A stretch of DNA of 64,000 bases from Bifidobacterium bohemicum DSM 22767 (lineage in GTDB: Bacteria > Actinomycetota > Actinomycetes > Actinomycetales > Bifidobacteriaceae), in contig NZ_JGYP01000001.1 of NCBI RefSeq assembly GCF_000741525.1, forward strand, positions 514,368 to 578,367, in the 5' to 3' direction. The position numbers were made by a program, and so were the translations under genes. Shown here piece by piece: positions 50,785 through 60,307 of this stretch (position 1 is the first letter of the stretch; each line of letters begins with the position of its first letter). The notes below the pieces were generated by a model. That model did no database searches. It saw nothing but the letters and a program-made list of their open reading frames with translations, and was not told the origin of the DNA.

Positions 50785-51687
50785 TCAACCCTTTACAGCT
50801 CCGGCAAGCATACCGCGCACGAAGTAACGCTGCAGGAACAGGAACACCGCCACCGGCACGATCATGGCGATGAAGGCACCTGGTGCCAAGAGGTACCAGG
50901 CAGAACCACGCGAGCCAACCATATCGGAAAGACGCGCAGTCAGCGGAGCCGTAGCCGGCGTGTTACCGGCAAAGGCCAATGCCACCAACAAATCATTCCA
51001 CACCCAAAGGAACTGGAATATCGCGAATGAAGCCACCGCAGGCACCATCAGAGGCAGCACGATCTTCAGGAAGACCTGCACATCTCCCGCGCCGTCGACC
51101 TTCGCGGCTTCCACGAGCTCCTTGGGAATATCGCACATGAAGTTATGCAACATAAAAATCGCCAATGGCAATCCAAAGATGGTGTGCGAGAGCCACAGGA
51201 CCCAGAACGTGTTATTGATACCCCATTTTACATACTGTGTCAATAGCGGAATCATGGTGACCTGAACGGGCACGACCTGCAGCGCAAACACCGCGATAAA
51301 CAGGATGTTCTTGCCTGGGAAGTCGCACCATGCAAACGCATAAGCGGCCAGAAGAGCCAGGGTAATCGGAATCAAGACGCCGGGAATCGTAATGACGAAC
51401 GAATTAATCAGGTAGCCGCCAAGGTTGTAGCCTCCGCCAAGCACGGTTTTATAATTACCAAAACCGAAATCAGACCAGTTCTTGGGGATGAGACTCGTCC
51501 ACCATCCAGAATTGGAAATCGCCACACGATTCTGCCTAAAGCTCGTGACCAGAAGGCCAACGGTCGGTATGGTCCACAGCACGGCGATAACGATGGAAAG
51601 CGCCGTGGCCCAAGGCGAGGACAACTTATTCTTGGTACGAATCAACGCCTTCTCGCGGCGTGTCAGTCTCGTTTTCTTCTCACTCAT
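50785..51687 (-). CDS. Carbohydrate ABC transporter permease (MalG type)
   Basis: Inner-membrane permease (300 residues) of a CUT1 importer. A basic N-terminus (KKTRLTRREKALIRTKNK) precedes six spans; the EAA loop reads KELVEAAKVDGAG. Its ATG overlaps the upstream permease stop (ATGA). It lies about 55 bases before the GH65 fusion gene, so the imported sugar is probably that enzyme's alpha-glucosyl disaccharide substrate. ATPase not encoded in the cluster. Confidence 0.87.
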   Translation of the reverse strand: MSEKKTRLTRREKALIRTKNKLSSPWATALSIVIAVLWTIPTVGLLVTSFRQNRVAISNSGWWTSLIPKNWSDFGFGNYKTVLGGGYNLGGYLINSFVITIPGVLIPITLALLAAYAFAWCDFPGKNILFIAVFALQVVPVQVTMIPLLTQYVKWGINNTFWVLWLSHTIFGLPLAIFMLHNFMCDIPKELVEAAKVDGAGDVQVFLKIVLPLMVPAVASFAIFQFLWVWNDLLVALAFAGNTPATAPLTARLSDMVGSRGSAWYLLAPGAFIAMIVPVAVFLFLQRYFVRGMLAGAVKG

Positions 51688-52667
51688 CGTACATCCTGCG
51701 ACTTCCTCAGTTGGCTGATATTGAAGACGACCACCGGAATGACGATGATGAACATCAGCACCGCCAAGGCCGCCCCAAGACCCGTATTTTGATTTTGGAA
51801 CGATTGCGTATAGAACTCATTTGCGATCACCGAAGTATCGTAATTACCCGCAGTCATGGTACGCACTATATCGAAGGACTTCAATCCCGCCATAGCGACG
51901 GTGGTGATGACCACCACGATGGACGGACGAATCATCGGAATGGTCAGATAGATGAACTGTTGCCACGCATTGAGCCCATCAAGGCGCGAGGCCTCGACCA
52001 AATCCTCGGGAATCCCTTTGATGGCCGTCGAAAGGACCGTCATCGCATAACCGGCTTCAATCCAAATCATCACGAAAATCAACAGGAAAGTATTCAATGG
52101 AGCATTCATAAGCCATTGAGGCGCTTGCACGGTGTGCCCGAAAAATTTTGCAATCCCCGTATATGCGGCGGAAAGCAAGCCCACACGCTGGTCGTAGACG
52201 AACTTCCATATAATCGAAGCGCCAACCATAGAGATGGCCATAGGCAGAAAAATCAGCGTCTTGGCCAGCTTCTCATAACGGGTGCGATCGACCACAACGG
52301 CATATACTAGGCCGACAAGGGTAGCCACCAATGGTACCAGAATCGTCCAAAGCACAGTGTTGAGCAGCACTCTCAGGAAGTCAGGACTAGTGAAAATCTG
52401 AATGTAGTTGGCCCATCCGACCCCCTGGGTTCCATCACGTCCATAGAAGGAATTTTTGAACGTGACTACCGTGGGGTAGATCAGACCGAAACAAATTAAA
52501 AGAACTGCCGGGAACAAAAAGAGCAGTGCCACACCCCATGAGGGCATACGCTTAGGCAGGTTGGTAATAAAAAGCACCAAAGCTACGACTGCAACGAACA
52601 GCAAGATTGCCACGGCCATCGCCAGCATTTTCTCGACACCCGTTTCAGGGTGCAGCAATATATTCAT
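51684..52667 (-). CDS. Carbohydrate ABC transporter permease (MalF/AglF type)
   Basis: Permease of the same importer (327 residues) with an extra N-terminal span pair, as in AglF-type alpha-glucoside permeases. The EAA loop is EDLVEASRLDGLNAWQQF. ATG at 52667 has GGAGGCGGTGTC upstream, a strong site. It lies 120 bases after the binding-protein gene. Confidence 0.87.
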   Translation of the reverse strand: MNILLHPETGVEKMLAMAVAILLFVAVVALVLFITNLPKRMPSWGVALLFLFPAVLLICFGLIYPTVVTFKNSFYGRDGTQGVGWANYIQIFTSPDFLRVLLNTVLWTILVPLVATLVGLVYAVVVDRTRYEKLAKTLIFLPMAISMVGASIIWKFVYDQRVGLLSAAYTGIAKFFGHTVQAPQWLMNAPLNTFLLIFVMIWIEAGYAMTVLSTAIKGIPEDLVEASRLDGLNAWQQFIYLTIPMIRPSIVVVITTVAMAGLKSFDIVRTMTAGNYDTSVIANEFYTQSFQNQNTGLGAALAVLMFIIVIPVVVFNISQLRKSQDVR

Positions 52668-52787
52668 GACACCGCCTCCATGCGGTCGGTTTTATAAAAC
52701 AACATTTACACGCGAAGGTTCGGCATTTAGAGTGTCAAGATACCGAACCATCGCATCATTTACCATTTGAGCCCATGCTACAAAAAT

Positions 52788-54170
52788 TTACTTGTCCTTA
52801 GGCCACGAAGCCTCAATCGCGTCGAGCGTTTCCTTCTCTGACTTGTTTTGGGCAAAGTATTCGGTCATCTTCTTCCAGAAGCTACCGGACCCAACTTCGG
52901 ACGGCATGAGATCAGAGGCATCGAAACGGAACTCGGTCTTCGGGTTTGTCAGAGCCTCGTACGAGAGCTTATCGATCTTGGACCCCAGAAGTGACTCGTC
53001 CATGGCCTTGTTCGGATAGACCCAGCCGCCAAGCTGCTTGGCGCGTTCATTCGCCCACTGGGGCGTCGAAAGATAGGTCAGGAAGGCCTTGACCTCAGGC
53101 CGATCGGAAAATGCGAATGCGAAATCGCCGCCTCCAAGCATTGGAGCGCTGCCCTTCTCCTTGCCTGGCATCTGGAACACCCATGCATCTCCATCCGGAT
53201 CAATCTTGATGTTCGCATCCGCGCTCTTGAAGTTGGTTTGATAGAACGGCGCCATGTGCATCATGTAGCCGGTCCCCTCAATCAGAGGATTGCCTGCATC
53301 CTGCCATGCCGTGGAGGCGATCGACTGCGAGTCGCCGAAACCACCGTTGACATAGTCGTTGTTCTTGAGGATCTTGCCTATCTCCTTGAACGAGGAAAGG
53401 ATCTTCGGATCGTTGAACGGAATCTCATGTGATACCCACTTGTTGTAGGTGTCTGCATCCGTGAAGCGAATGACCGCATCCTCAAGCCAATCAGTGGCAG
53501 GCCAACCCGTGTCAGAACCACCTTCGATGCCCACGGACCAGGGCTTGACGTTCCCGCCCTTATTGTCTTTAGCGATCTTCTTGGTCAGATCCATCATCTC
53601 ATCCCAAGTCTGAGGAACCGTATAGCCTTTTTCCTTGAATTTCTTAGGTGAATACCAGATGAACGACTTCGACGAAGCATCCATGGCGACTCCATAGAGT
53701 TTGCCGTCGACTGAGCCATATTCCTTCCAGTCCTTGGAATAGTACTTCTCCACGTTCTTGACGACCGAATCGGGCGCAGGCTTGGCCTTACCAGTCTTAA
53801 CCATACTCCTAAGCAGGCCCGGCTGGGGAACCACCGCAACATCGGGAGCCGATCCGGATTTCACGCGCACAGGCAACTGCACGGCCAAATCACGCGAACC
53901 CTCGAATTTCACATTGGCGCCAGTGCACTGACGGAAAGCGTCAAACGACTTATCGGTCGCGCTACCCTCCTCATCAATCCAGCTGGCATACATGGTGACG
54001 GTTTTGCCTTTAAGGTCACCATACTGCTTGTAATCGCCGCATTTCGCACTATTTTTTGCACTGTCGTTCGGCGCCGAGGAATTAGACGAACCCCCGCATG
54101 CGCCCATCCCGACGAGTGTTGCGGCACTTATGACAACCGCCAAGACCTTGTTGGTGTTGTGAACACTCAC
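52788..54170 (-). CDS. Sugar-binding lipoprotein (AglE-like)
   Basis: Extracellular binding protein (460 residues) with a signal peptide ending in an MGAC lipobox followed by a Gly/Ser/Asn linker. The body reads like family 1 alpha-glucoside binding proteins (VTMYASWIDEEGS, FEGSRDLAVQLPVRV, WATDWLEDAVIRF). Start is GTG at 54170 with AGGAGG 7 bases upstream. It is first gene of the importer-GH65-lacI run, and the double operator lies 60-90 bases upstream. The specific disaccharide is not readable from sequence. Confidence 0.87.
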   Translation of the reverse strand: MSVHNTNKVLAVVISAATLVGMGACGGSSNSSAPNDSAKNSAKCGDYKQYGDLKGKTVTMYASWIDEEGSATDKSFDAFRQCTGANVKFEGSRDLAVQLPVRVKSGSAPDVAVVPQPGLLRSMVKTGKAKPAPDSVVKNVEKYYSKDWKEYGSVDGKLYGVAMDASSKSFIWYSPKKFKEKGYTVPQTWDEMMDLTKKIAKDNKGGNVKPWSVGIEGGSDTGWPATDWLEDAVIRFTDADTYNKWVSHEIPFNDPKILSSFKEIGKILKNNDYVNGGFGDSQSIASTAWQDAGNPLIEGTGYMMHMAPFYQTNFKSADANIKIDPDGDAWVFQMPGKEKGSAPMLGGGDFAFAFSDRPEVKAFLTYLSTPQWANERAKQLGGWVYPNKAMDESLLGSKIDKLSYEALTNPKTEFRFDASDLMPSEVGSGSFWKKMTEYFAQNKSEKETLDAIEASWPKDK

Positions 54171-54228
54171 TTCTCTACCTCCTTGTTGACAAGATGCGAC
54201 TGCGCACCCTCTTATTGCAATTTTTATA

Positions 54229-54262
54229 GTAAGCGCTTACGTAGGAAAACGCAAACGCTTAC
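54229..54262 (-). promoter_or_regulatory. Double LacI-type operator before sugar importer
   Basis: Perfect 12-base palindrome GTAAGCGCTTAC at 54229-54240 (followed on the minus strand by a TATAAA -10 candidate) and a second, imperfect copy GCAAACGCTTAC at 54251-54262. Their centres are 22 bases apart, two helical turns, on one DNA face. The same pair with the same spacing precedes the phosphatase-like gene. Confidence 0.8.
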
Positions 54263-54409
54263 ACGCTTCTTTGTTATGCCCGTAGTGATTCCATTGCTTG
54301 AATACCGAGGCACAATCCCATTCAAATATTTCTCAGAAGAGACAGATCACTTCCCATCAGCAACGATGTCGACAACACGAATCAGAATCAAGAGCAGACA
54401 TTGAAATGC

Positions 54410-55291
54410 TCACTTGCCGACCCTCTCCTTGCCTGAGTTGAAGTACTCCAGCGATCCAATCGGACCATCCAAGGTGAATTTGCCATTTTTATAGGTTAGC
54501 TTGGTGATGGCATCATTACCGATGGCCGCACCGGTGTACTCCGGGAACTTCTGAGCATAGAGGAAGAAATTGATAGCGGAACCTGAGCTGATTATCAGGA
54601 CGTTTCCGCCACCCCGCTTCTCCTGCTGCTGCGCGATTAAAGTCATGACCTTTGTCATTCTGTCCTCAACCGCCTGAGCACTTTCAGCCCGGAACTGCTC
54701 AGGCAAATCAGTGCCCAGCTTGTTCGCTTTATCTAGCTCGTAATATCCGTTCTGCTGTACAACTGCCGCATCCCTACCATTTTTTGCAACTAAGTCAGCG
54801 TGGTCTTTATAACCGTAGTACCGTGAAATGTCAACATCATTCTGTGCAGCGTCGAGACGACCTTCGAAACTGCCAAAGTTGCATTCCCTCAAACGCCAAT
54901 CCTGTGTCAACTTTACCGAAGAATTCCCAGAATACTTCAACGCACCTTGAGCCGTCTTAACCTGCCGAGTCAAATCGCCGGAATAGGCAGCGGCAAACTT
55001 CGTCCCTTTCAGTCCAAACCCCAAATATTTTGCACCGTCTACTCCTTCTTGCGTCAGAGTGAAATCACTCCAGCCCTGCGAACGATGCATCACGTTGGAA
55101 GTCGTCTGGCCATGCCTGCCCAAATATACGGTCACCGGCTTGGGAGTTTTACTCGTACTAGAACCGGAAGTCCCAGTTTTAGTTCCGTTTGCGCTCTGAG
55201 AACCGTTGGCCCCGCAAGCTGACGCCCCCATCAAAATCGATAAACCCACCACGATGGCAAAAAACTTCCGCGCTGAATGCCTACTACTCAC
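54410..55291 (-). CDS. Exported histidine-phosphatase-family lipoprotein
   Basis: 293 residues; N-terminal signal with Cys in GASACGA and a Ser/Thr/Gly linker, so surface-anchored. The phosphoglycerate-mutase-like fold is clear from the phospho-acceptor motif GRHGQTTSN (R59, H60) and acidic RECNFGSFEG. The second catalytic His of the family (VSHG) is replaced: ISSGS, Ser236. Activity may therefore be altered or lost. Start is GTG at 55291 with AAAAGGAGAAAAA; the 12-codon extension buries that site. It has its own double operator matching the importer's, so it probably belongs to the same sugar regulon, perhaps handling phosphorylated sugars outside the cell (inference). Confidence 0.8.
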   Translation of the reverse strand: MSSRHSARKFFAIVVGLSILMGASACGANGSQSANGTKTGTSGSSTSKTPKPVTVYLGRHGQTTSNVMHRSQGWSDFTLTQEGVDGAKYLGFGLKGTKFAAAYSGDLTRQVKTAQGALKYSGNSSVKLTQDWRLRECNFGSFEGRLDAAQNDVDISRYYGYKDHADLVAKNGRDAAVVQQNGYYELDKANKLGTDLPEQFRAESAQAVEDRMTKVMTLIAQQQEKRGGGNVLIISSGSAINFFLYAQKFPEYTGAAIGNDAITKLTYKNGKFTLDGPIGSLEYFNSGKERVGK

Positions 55292-55368
55292 TTTTTCTCC
55301 TTTTGTATGTTCAAGACGCAACCTCACGCCTGATTTTTAGCAGTGTGCTACATTGCACAGCTCTAATA

Positions 55369-55402
55369 GTAAGCGCTTACGCACCAAAAAACAAGCGCTT
55401 AC
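55369..55402 (-). promoter_or_regulatory. Double LacI-type operator before exported phosphatase-like gene
   Basis: GTAAGCGCTTAC at 55369-55380 and a second copy, CAAGCGCTTAC, ending at 55402. Centres are 22 bases apart, exactly as upstream of the binding protein. A TATTAG -10 candidate directly follows the proximal operator on the minus strand, in the same position as TATAAA at the other site. Confidence 0.8.
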
Positions 55403-55604
55403 TTCACAAAAATATAAAATGTTTATAATTTTTTAAAATACTCGATATGGAAGAGCAACTATCCCGATCCTTCTATGAGGGAAGTGGCAGATAGTAGCCG
55501 ACAAAAGGACCGAAGGCTCTTGGCAGAAACGGCGCTGAGATTGCCGGTACCACCATTATGGCGCGGACTGACAAACCGTTATGAATTGACCTGCAGGAGT
55601 TCAC

Positions 55605-56648
55605 ATGTTGGACAATGGAGAGATGCGCCATCCTGGCAGAGTGATTGTATTCGGCGATTCATACAGCGCAGGGGCAGTTGATTTGCGCGGCAATACCGAC
55701 GGACCGACATTGCAGATTGAAAAGCACTAGTGGTATTATGTGGCTTTCGCTCTGAGATATGACGACGTCAGATGCTTCGCAAGCAATGGCGCAGGCTTCT
55801 GTGGAGTCGGAGAGCATAACACCTTCGCCGATCAGCTCGACAAAGCCGGTGCCGATGACCAAGCAAGGCTCGGACTGTTGGCAGGCGGTGAAACGACGGA
55901 CATCCCGGAGGCAGTCTCTGAGACGTGTACAGCCTGTTCACACAGTGGCTCGTCCGCGCCACTGCCCTGTATCCCTCCGCAAGATTCCTGATAATCCCAT
56001 TCCTTTGGAACGACGGCATGTGACGCATGAACCAAAACCCAACGAAACAACTATTCTGTCATGCTCGACGTGGCACGCCGATTCTCGCTGCCTCAACGCC
56101 TTATTCCCATAGAGGACGCCTGGATATGGGGATGGGGAAACACAGACCGCTACGGGGTTTATCTTCACCCGAACGATCAGGGGCGCAGGATGATTGCTTG
56201 GCATGTCACATCCACACTTTCCAGTCAGAACGGCAGCATGAGTCGGCAGTGGGTCAATACCATCAACAACGCCAACTTCACCAGCCAGACACGCTTCCTG
56301 TTCTCCAATGAGCCCATAGAATGGAATGCACAAGCCGCGGCTCAGCAATCCATCGACATTCCCACACACCATTCCGTATGTCTGTGCAAGAGCGCAGCCT
56401 TTGAACAGGCCGACTTACCGGATGCACAGACGGTCGCTCACTGTGGGACACACCGGGAAGGCGATCTGGTGACCCATATCGAACAGCAGGTAAACATCTC
56501 TGACGATTTCAATCTGAATCCGAAAAAGAAACCTGCACGAATTTCACTCTCTAATACAACCGACAACCCGTTGACAATCCGACGTGGTGAACGAATCTCC
56601 CTTACCACGGGCTTGATGCCATTCACGACCATTCGCAACGGTTTGTAA
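55605..56648 (+). pseudogene. SGNH/GDSL-type hydrolase, broken by stop and frameshifts
   Basis: A good start (AGGAG, 5 bases, ATG at 55605) leads into RVIVFGDSYSAGAVDLRGN, the block I Gly-Asp-Ser of SGNH hydrolases. A TAG follows near 55728, after which WYYVAFALRYDD continues in register. Later pieces lie in other frames: FTQWLVRATALYPSARFLIIPFLW near 55935-56020, then an open 195-codon stretch from 56061 with HPNDQGRRMIAWHV, the block V Asp-His region modified. The C-terminal 110 residues are unrecognised. The gene is inactive as read and is probably a mobile or phage-associated esterase relic. Confidence 0.7.
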
Positions 56649-57079
56649 ACACGGCGATCCTGCCCGGTGGTGGGGACGGCCTTCAGCCAGCGCGCCCGCG
56701 TTCGACCCACGCGTGCAGAAGGACCTTCGTGGACACTTCACCGATGACGGCAGCCTATTCCCGATGGCCAAACCCGCCGCGGGCGCGTTTCAGCTCGTGA
56801 CCAACCGTCCATGACGAGCGGACTTTCAGCTCTACATCGTTATCCCCAACGCTCCCTACACTGGTAGGAGCGAACGAAGACGACGCGTGGAGGGATTTCA
56901 TTGGAAGAGACAAATGACGAATTGAGTAAGCGTTCCGAAAACCACTCCATAAAAGCAGAACGGCATAATGCCAACCTCCGAGTTTCAAGAAGTTTTGGAA
57001 CCGACAGCACAAGGGAAGCACATTGTTCCGACCCGCAAAACGGGAACCGATAGGTCCATGGACAAGGAGACAACACCCA
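56649..57079. other. Degenerate intergenic stretch
   Basis: 431 bases. Near 56690-56813 a short open plus frame reads FDPRVQKDLRGHFTDDGSLF and ends at TGA, which looks like the end of a lost coding sequence. The right part leads into the helicase gene. No intact gene. Confidence 0.4.
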
Positions 57080-60000
57080 ATGAGCAAGCGCGATGATGAT
57101 GTGTACAGCATGCGCGACTGCCTGCAGGACGCCACGGAGGAAGGCGAGCGCCTCCTGTCATCCATCGACAGCCACGAAAACAGCTATCGCCAGAGTCTGC
57201 AGTCAATGCTCCAACGCGCACGCCATACCTCCATCGACGATCGGATTCAATTCAATTGTCTGTGGATGAACGAATCCGATCAGGCCGCACTGACGGCAAT
57301 AGCCAAAGGACAAAACGCACCGGTACCCGATCAAAGACTGGTCGGCGTAGCCGAATATCTATCGAAGACCGCAAAGCCCATCCTCGAACGAATCTCCGGT
57401 TCAACGAAGATACAACGCCTTTTCAATTCCAATAAACGCCGAGAGTACCAGACAGACGTCCAATCGCTCAGTCAGATATATCAGAGCGACGATTGGCGGC
57501 GTATCAGACAGGAGCTCGCCGATCGCACCCTTTCGGTAGAGTCCTACTACCTCAACCTAGCCGACACAGACGTAAACGACCGAGCCCTATCCATCATCTC
57601 CTCAACGCTCAAAGCCACACAGGCACCATTGATCCTTACCATGCAGCAGCTGAGCAAAATACGGCGAGCCTGTTCCACCTATGCCTCCATCGACAGGAAC
57701 ATAGAAGAATGCCGAGACTCCATCCAAACATGCGCCGAACAGGTACGAAAAGGCGAGGCACGAATCGTGATGCGGAAGACTGCGGTACAGGAGCTGGACA
57801 GCGTCAGTACCGGTAAGATACGAACCGCGCCATTGACGCAGGCCGGCATCGATACCGTCGACCAAGTGCTCAGAGAAGCCAACGACCTGGAATCACTGCC
57901 CGGAATCGGACAGGTATTCGCCCAGAGAATCATAGCGGCCTCGACCAATCTCTATAACGCCGCCATAGAATCCAGCAAAATCAACCTATCAACCGACAAT
58001 CACGATCCGTCCATGACACGACTGATATCAAGCCTTGTCACATACGATTCCCTCACGCATATCACAAAACCAGACGAACTTGCCCAAGGCGTTGATTTTC
58101 TGCGCTCCCTGCTGAGTTCGATTCCGGAAAACGCAACAGGCATCATCTTCCCCCAAGACGAAGCCAGTCTTTCTTTCATCGGAACCGCACTTACGGCAAC
58201 GACGGAATGGTTCGACACCCTGCCATCAGACACCAACGAAACCGACCCCATCGCCCGATTCAAATCCAATCCGGCCAAGTACGCAACCATACTCGACAAT
58301 TTAGGACTCTTGCCAAACAAGCAAACCTCATCCACCGGAGACTTGGATGACGACCTGGTCGGCAAAATCGAAACGACTCGTCTTGACACCAGTGAGCTAC
58401 ACGACATTTCCCTGAGAGGCTATCAATCATTCGCCGCCAAATTCGCTCTCTCCCAACACAAAGTCATCATCGGAGATGAGATGGGACTGGGTAAAACCAT
58501 AGAGGCGCTCGCGGTATGCGCCCATCTGAGCGCGACTAAGCCCGGCATGCATCATTTCATGGTCATCTGCCCGGCTTCGGTAATCGAGAACTGGACACGC
58601 GAAGCCAAGACGCACACGGTACTCACAGTCCACAAGGCCTATGGCAGCAACAAACTCGGGGAAATGCACAATTGGGAAAAGCAGGGTGGAATCTGCATAA
58701 CAACCTATACGACCCTGACTGGTCTCTCAAGCAAAATCGCCCCTGAAACAACCATCGACTGCCTCATCATCGACGAGGCGCACTACATCAAAAACCCTTA
58801 CGCGCAACGCACAGCGCATTGCAGGAAGCTTATCGGGAACGCTCAATATACAATGCTCATGACCGGGACCCCACTGGAGAACAACGTTGAGGAAATCTCC
58901 AACCTCGCCCAGTACATCAATCCAGACATTCGGGCCAAACTGGGCGCCGCGAACACGCCCGTCGAGTTTCGCAAGACCATAGCCCCGATTTACCTGCGCC
59001 GTAATCAGGAAGACGTACTCACCGAATTACCGAAAAGGATCGACATCGACGATTGGCTTGGGTTCACCGCCAGCGACAGCGAAACCTACCTGGCGGCACT
59101 CGACGCGAACAACTTCACCGGCATGAGAACGGCGGGAATCGCCAATGCGGAAAAATCATCAAAAACGAAGAAAATCATTGAAATACTGAATCAGGCCATA
59201 GAGAATAACAGGAAGACGATCATCTTCTCATATTTCCATGTTTCCCTGCGTAACCTACAGCAAGTCCTGTTTACCAACAACATCAAAACCTTCGGGCCGA
59301 TCATCGGGAGCGTAACCGCCGAGGAGCGACAACGAATAATCGACGAATATTCAGAATATCCCTATCCTGCTGTGTTACTCTCTCAGATTGCGGCAGGTGG
59401 TGTCGGGTTGAATATCCAAGCCGCTTCGGTGATCATCATCTGCGAACCACAACTGAAGCCATCAACCGAGGAACAAGCCATAGCTCGGGCCTATCGCATG
59501 GGACAGATCAACCCCGTAACCATCCACCATCTCCTGAACACCAATGAGACGGACCGCCGCATTCATGAGCTGCTCGACTGGAAACAACGCACGTTCGACC
59601 AGTATGCGCGCGAATCAGAACTTGCGCAGAGTTCATCACAAGCCGTTGATATCTCCGAGCCGCAACTGGCCAAGGAAATCATCGAAAAAGAGAGGCAACG
59701 CCTTTCACAAACCGGGCAGCGTTCATCATACGACATTCCCGAAGAGGACTTTCCGCTCGATCCGCCACCCGCCGCCACGCCATCACTCCAGGGCCCAACG
59801 GATGAAACCATGCAACCCCTCGATCACTATCCCGATGATTATCCTTCGCTCCCAACCGTACAGCTGAACGACACAACCGTTAACCCCTCATACGTTTCGC
59901 CCGCTTACAACGCATACAAGCAAAGCGGCAAACCGATGGATGTACCCGAACCGGTCACGCCGATTGTGGACGAATACTTTTACCGCACGAACATCATGGC

Positions 60001-60307
60001 TGCGATGGGCATGACGGAAGAGAAACTCAACAGTCTTTCTCATGACTATAAGGAAACCGCCCCGGCCCTCATTGCGGCCCAACCCGACAATCCCTACGAC
60101 AAAGACGCCATAGGCGTCTGGATCGGAGGACAGCTCGTCGGACACATCGCACGCGACCAAACCTTCCGATGGAAGCGATTGCTCGACACCAACCACGCCA
60201 TGGAAGCCACAGCAACCGTCATATACAGTCCCTACTCAGACGAGTTCAACATCACCGTGGATATAAGACGGAATCAGTCTTATATCCGGTTGCTCAGCCA
60301 GCACTGA
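57080..60307 (+). CDS. SNF2-family helicase with HhH and HIRAN domains
   Basis: Intact 1075-residue protein. An N-terminal region of about 450 residues, mostly helical and unrecognised, contains a helix-hairpin-helix (SLPGIGQVFAQRI, about 270-283). The Swi2/Snf2 motor follows: GDEMGLGKT (464-472), DEAH (565-568), MTGTPLENN, AAGGVGLNIQAA and the RAYRMGQ motif (about 800). A Pro-rich linker leads to a C-terminal HIRAN-like domain (DNPYDKDAIGVWIGGQLVGH, about 1000-1020). HIRAN domains bind damaged or 3'-ended DNA, as in HLTF, and HhH motifs bind DNA non-specifically. A role in fork repair or in defence against foreign DNA is inference. ATG 57080 has AGGAG 10 bases upstream; a longer frame to 57023 is rejected. 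Flanked by decayed sequence on both sides. Confidence 0.85.
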   Translation: MSKRDDDVYSMRDCLQDATEEGERLLSSIDSHENSYRQSLQSMLQRARHTSIDDRIQFNCLWMNESDQAALTAIAKGQNAPVPDQRLVGVAEYLSKTAKPILERISGSTKIQRLFNSNKRREYQTDVQSLSQIYQSDDWRRIRQELADRTLSVESYYLNLADTDVNDRALSIISSTLKATQAPLILTMQQLSKIRRACSTYASIDRNIEECRDSIQTCAEQVRKGEARIVMRKTAVQELDSVSTGKIRTAPLTQAGIDTVDQVLREANDLESLPGIGQVFAQRIIAASTNLYNAAIESSKINLSTDNHDPSMTRLISSLVTYDSLTHITKPDELAQGVDFLRSLLSSIPENATGIIFPQDEASLSFIGTALTATTEWFDTLPSDTNETDPIARFKSNPAKYATILDNLGLLPNKQTSSTGDLDDDLVGKIETTRLDTSELHDISLRGYQSFAAKFALSQHKVIIGDEMGLGKTIEALAVCAHLSATKPGMHHFMVICPASVIENWTREAKTHTVLTVHKAYGSNKLGEMHNWEKQGGICITTYTTLTGLSSKIAPETTIDCLIIDEAHYIKNPYAQRTAHCRKLIGNAQYTMLMTGTPLENNVEEISNLAQYINPDIRAKLGAANTPVEFRKTIAPIYLRRNQEDVLTELPKRIDIDDWLGFTASDSETYLAALDANNFTGMRTAGIANAEKSSKTKKIIEILNQAIENNRKTIIFSYFHVSLRNLQQVLFTNNIKTFGPIIGSVTAEERQRIIDEYSEYPYPAVLLSQIAAGGVGLNIQAASVIIICEPQLKPSTEEQAIARAYRMGQINPVTIHHLLNTNETDRRIHELLDWKQRTFDQYARESELAQSSSQAVDISEPQLAKEIIEKERQRLSQTGQRSSYDIPEEDFPLDPPPAATPSLQGPTDETMQPLDHYPDDYPSLPTVQLNDTTVNPSYVSPAYNAYKQSGKPMDVPEPVTPIVDEYFYRTNIMAAMGMTEEKLNSLSHDYKETAPALIAAQPDNPYDKDAIGVWIGGQLVGHIARDQTFRWKRLLDTNHAMEATATVIYSPYSDEFNITVDIRRNQSYIRLLSQH

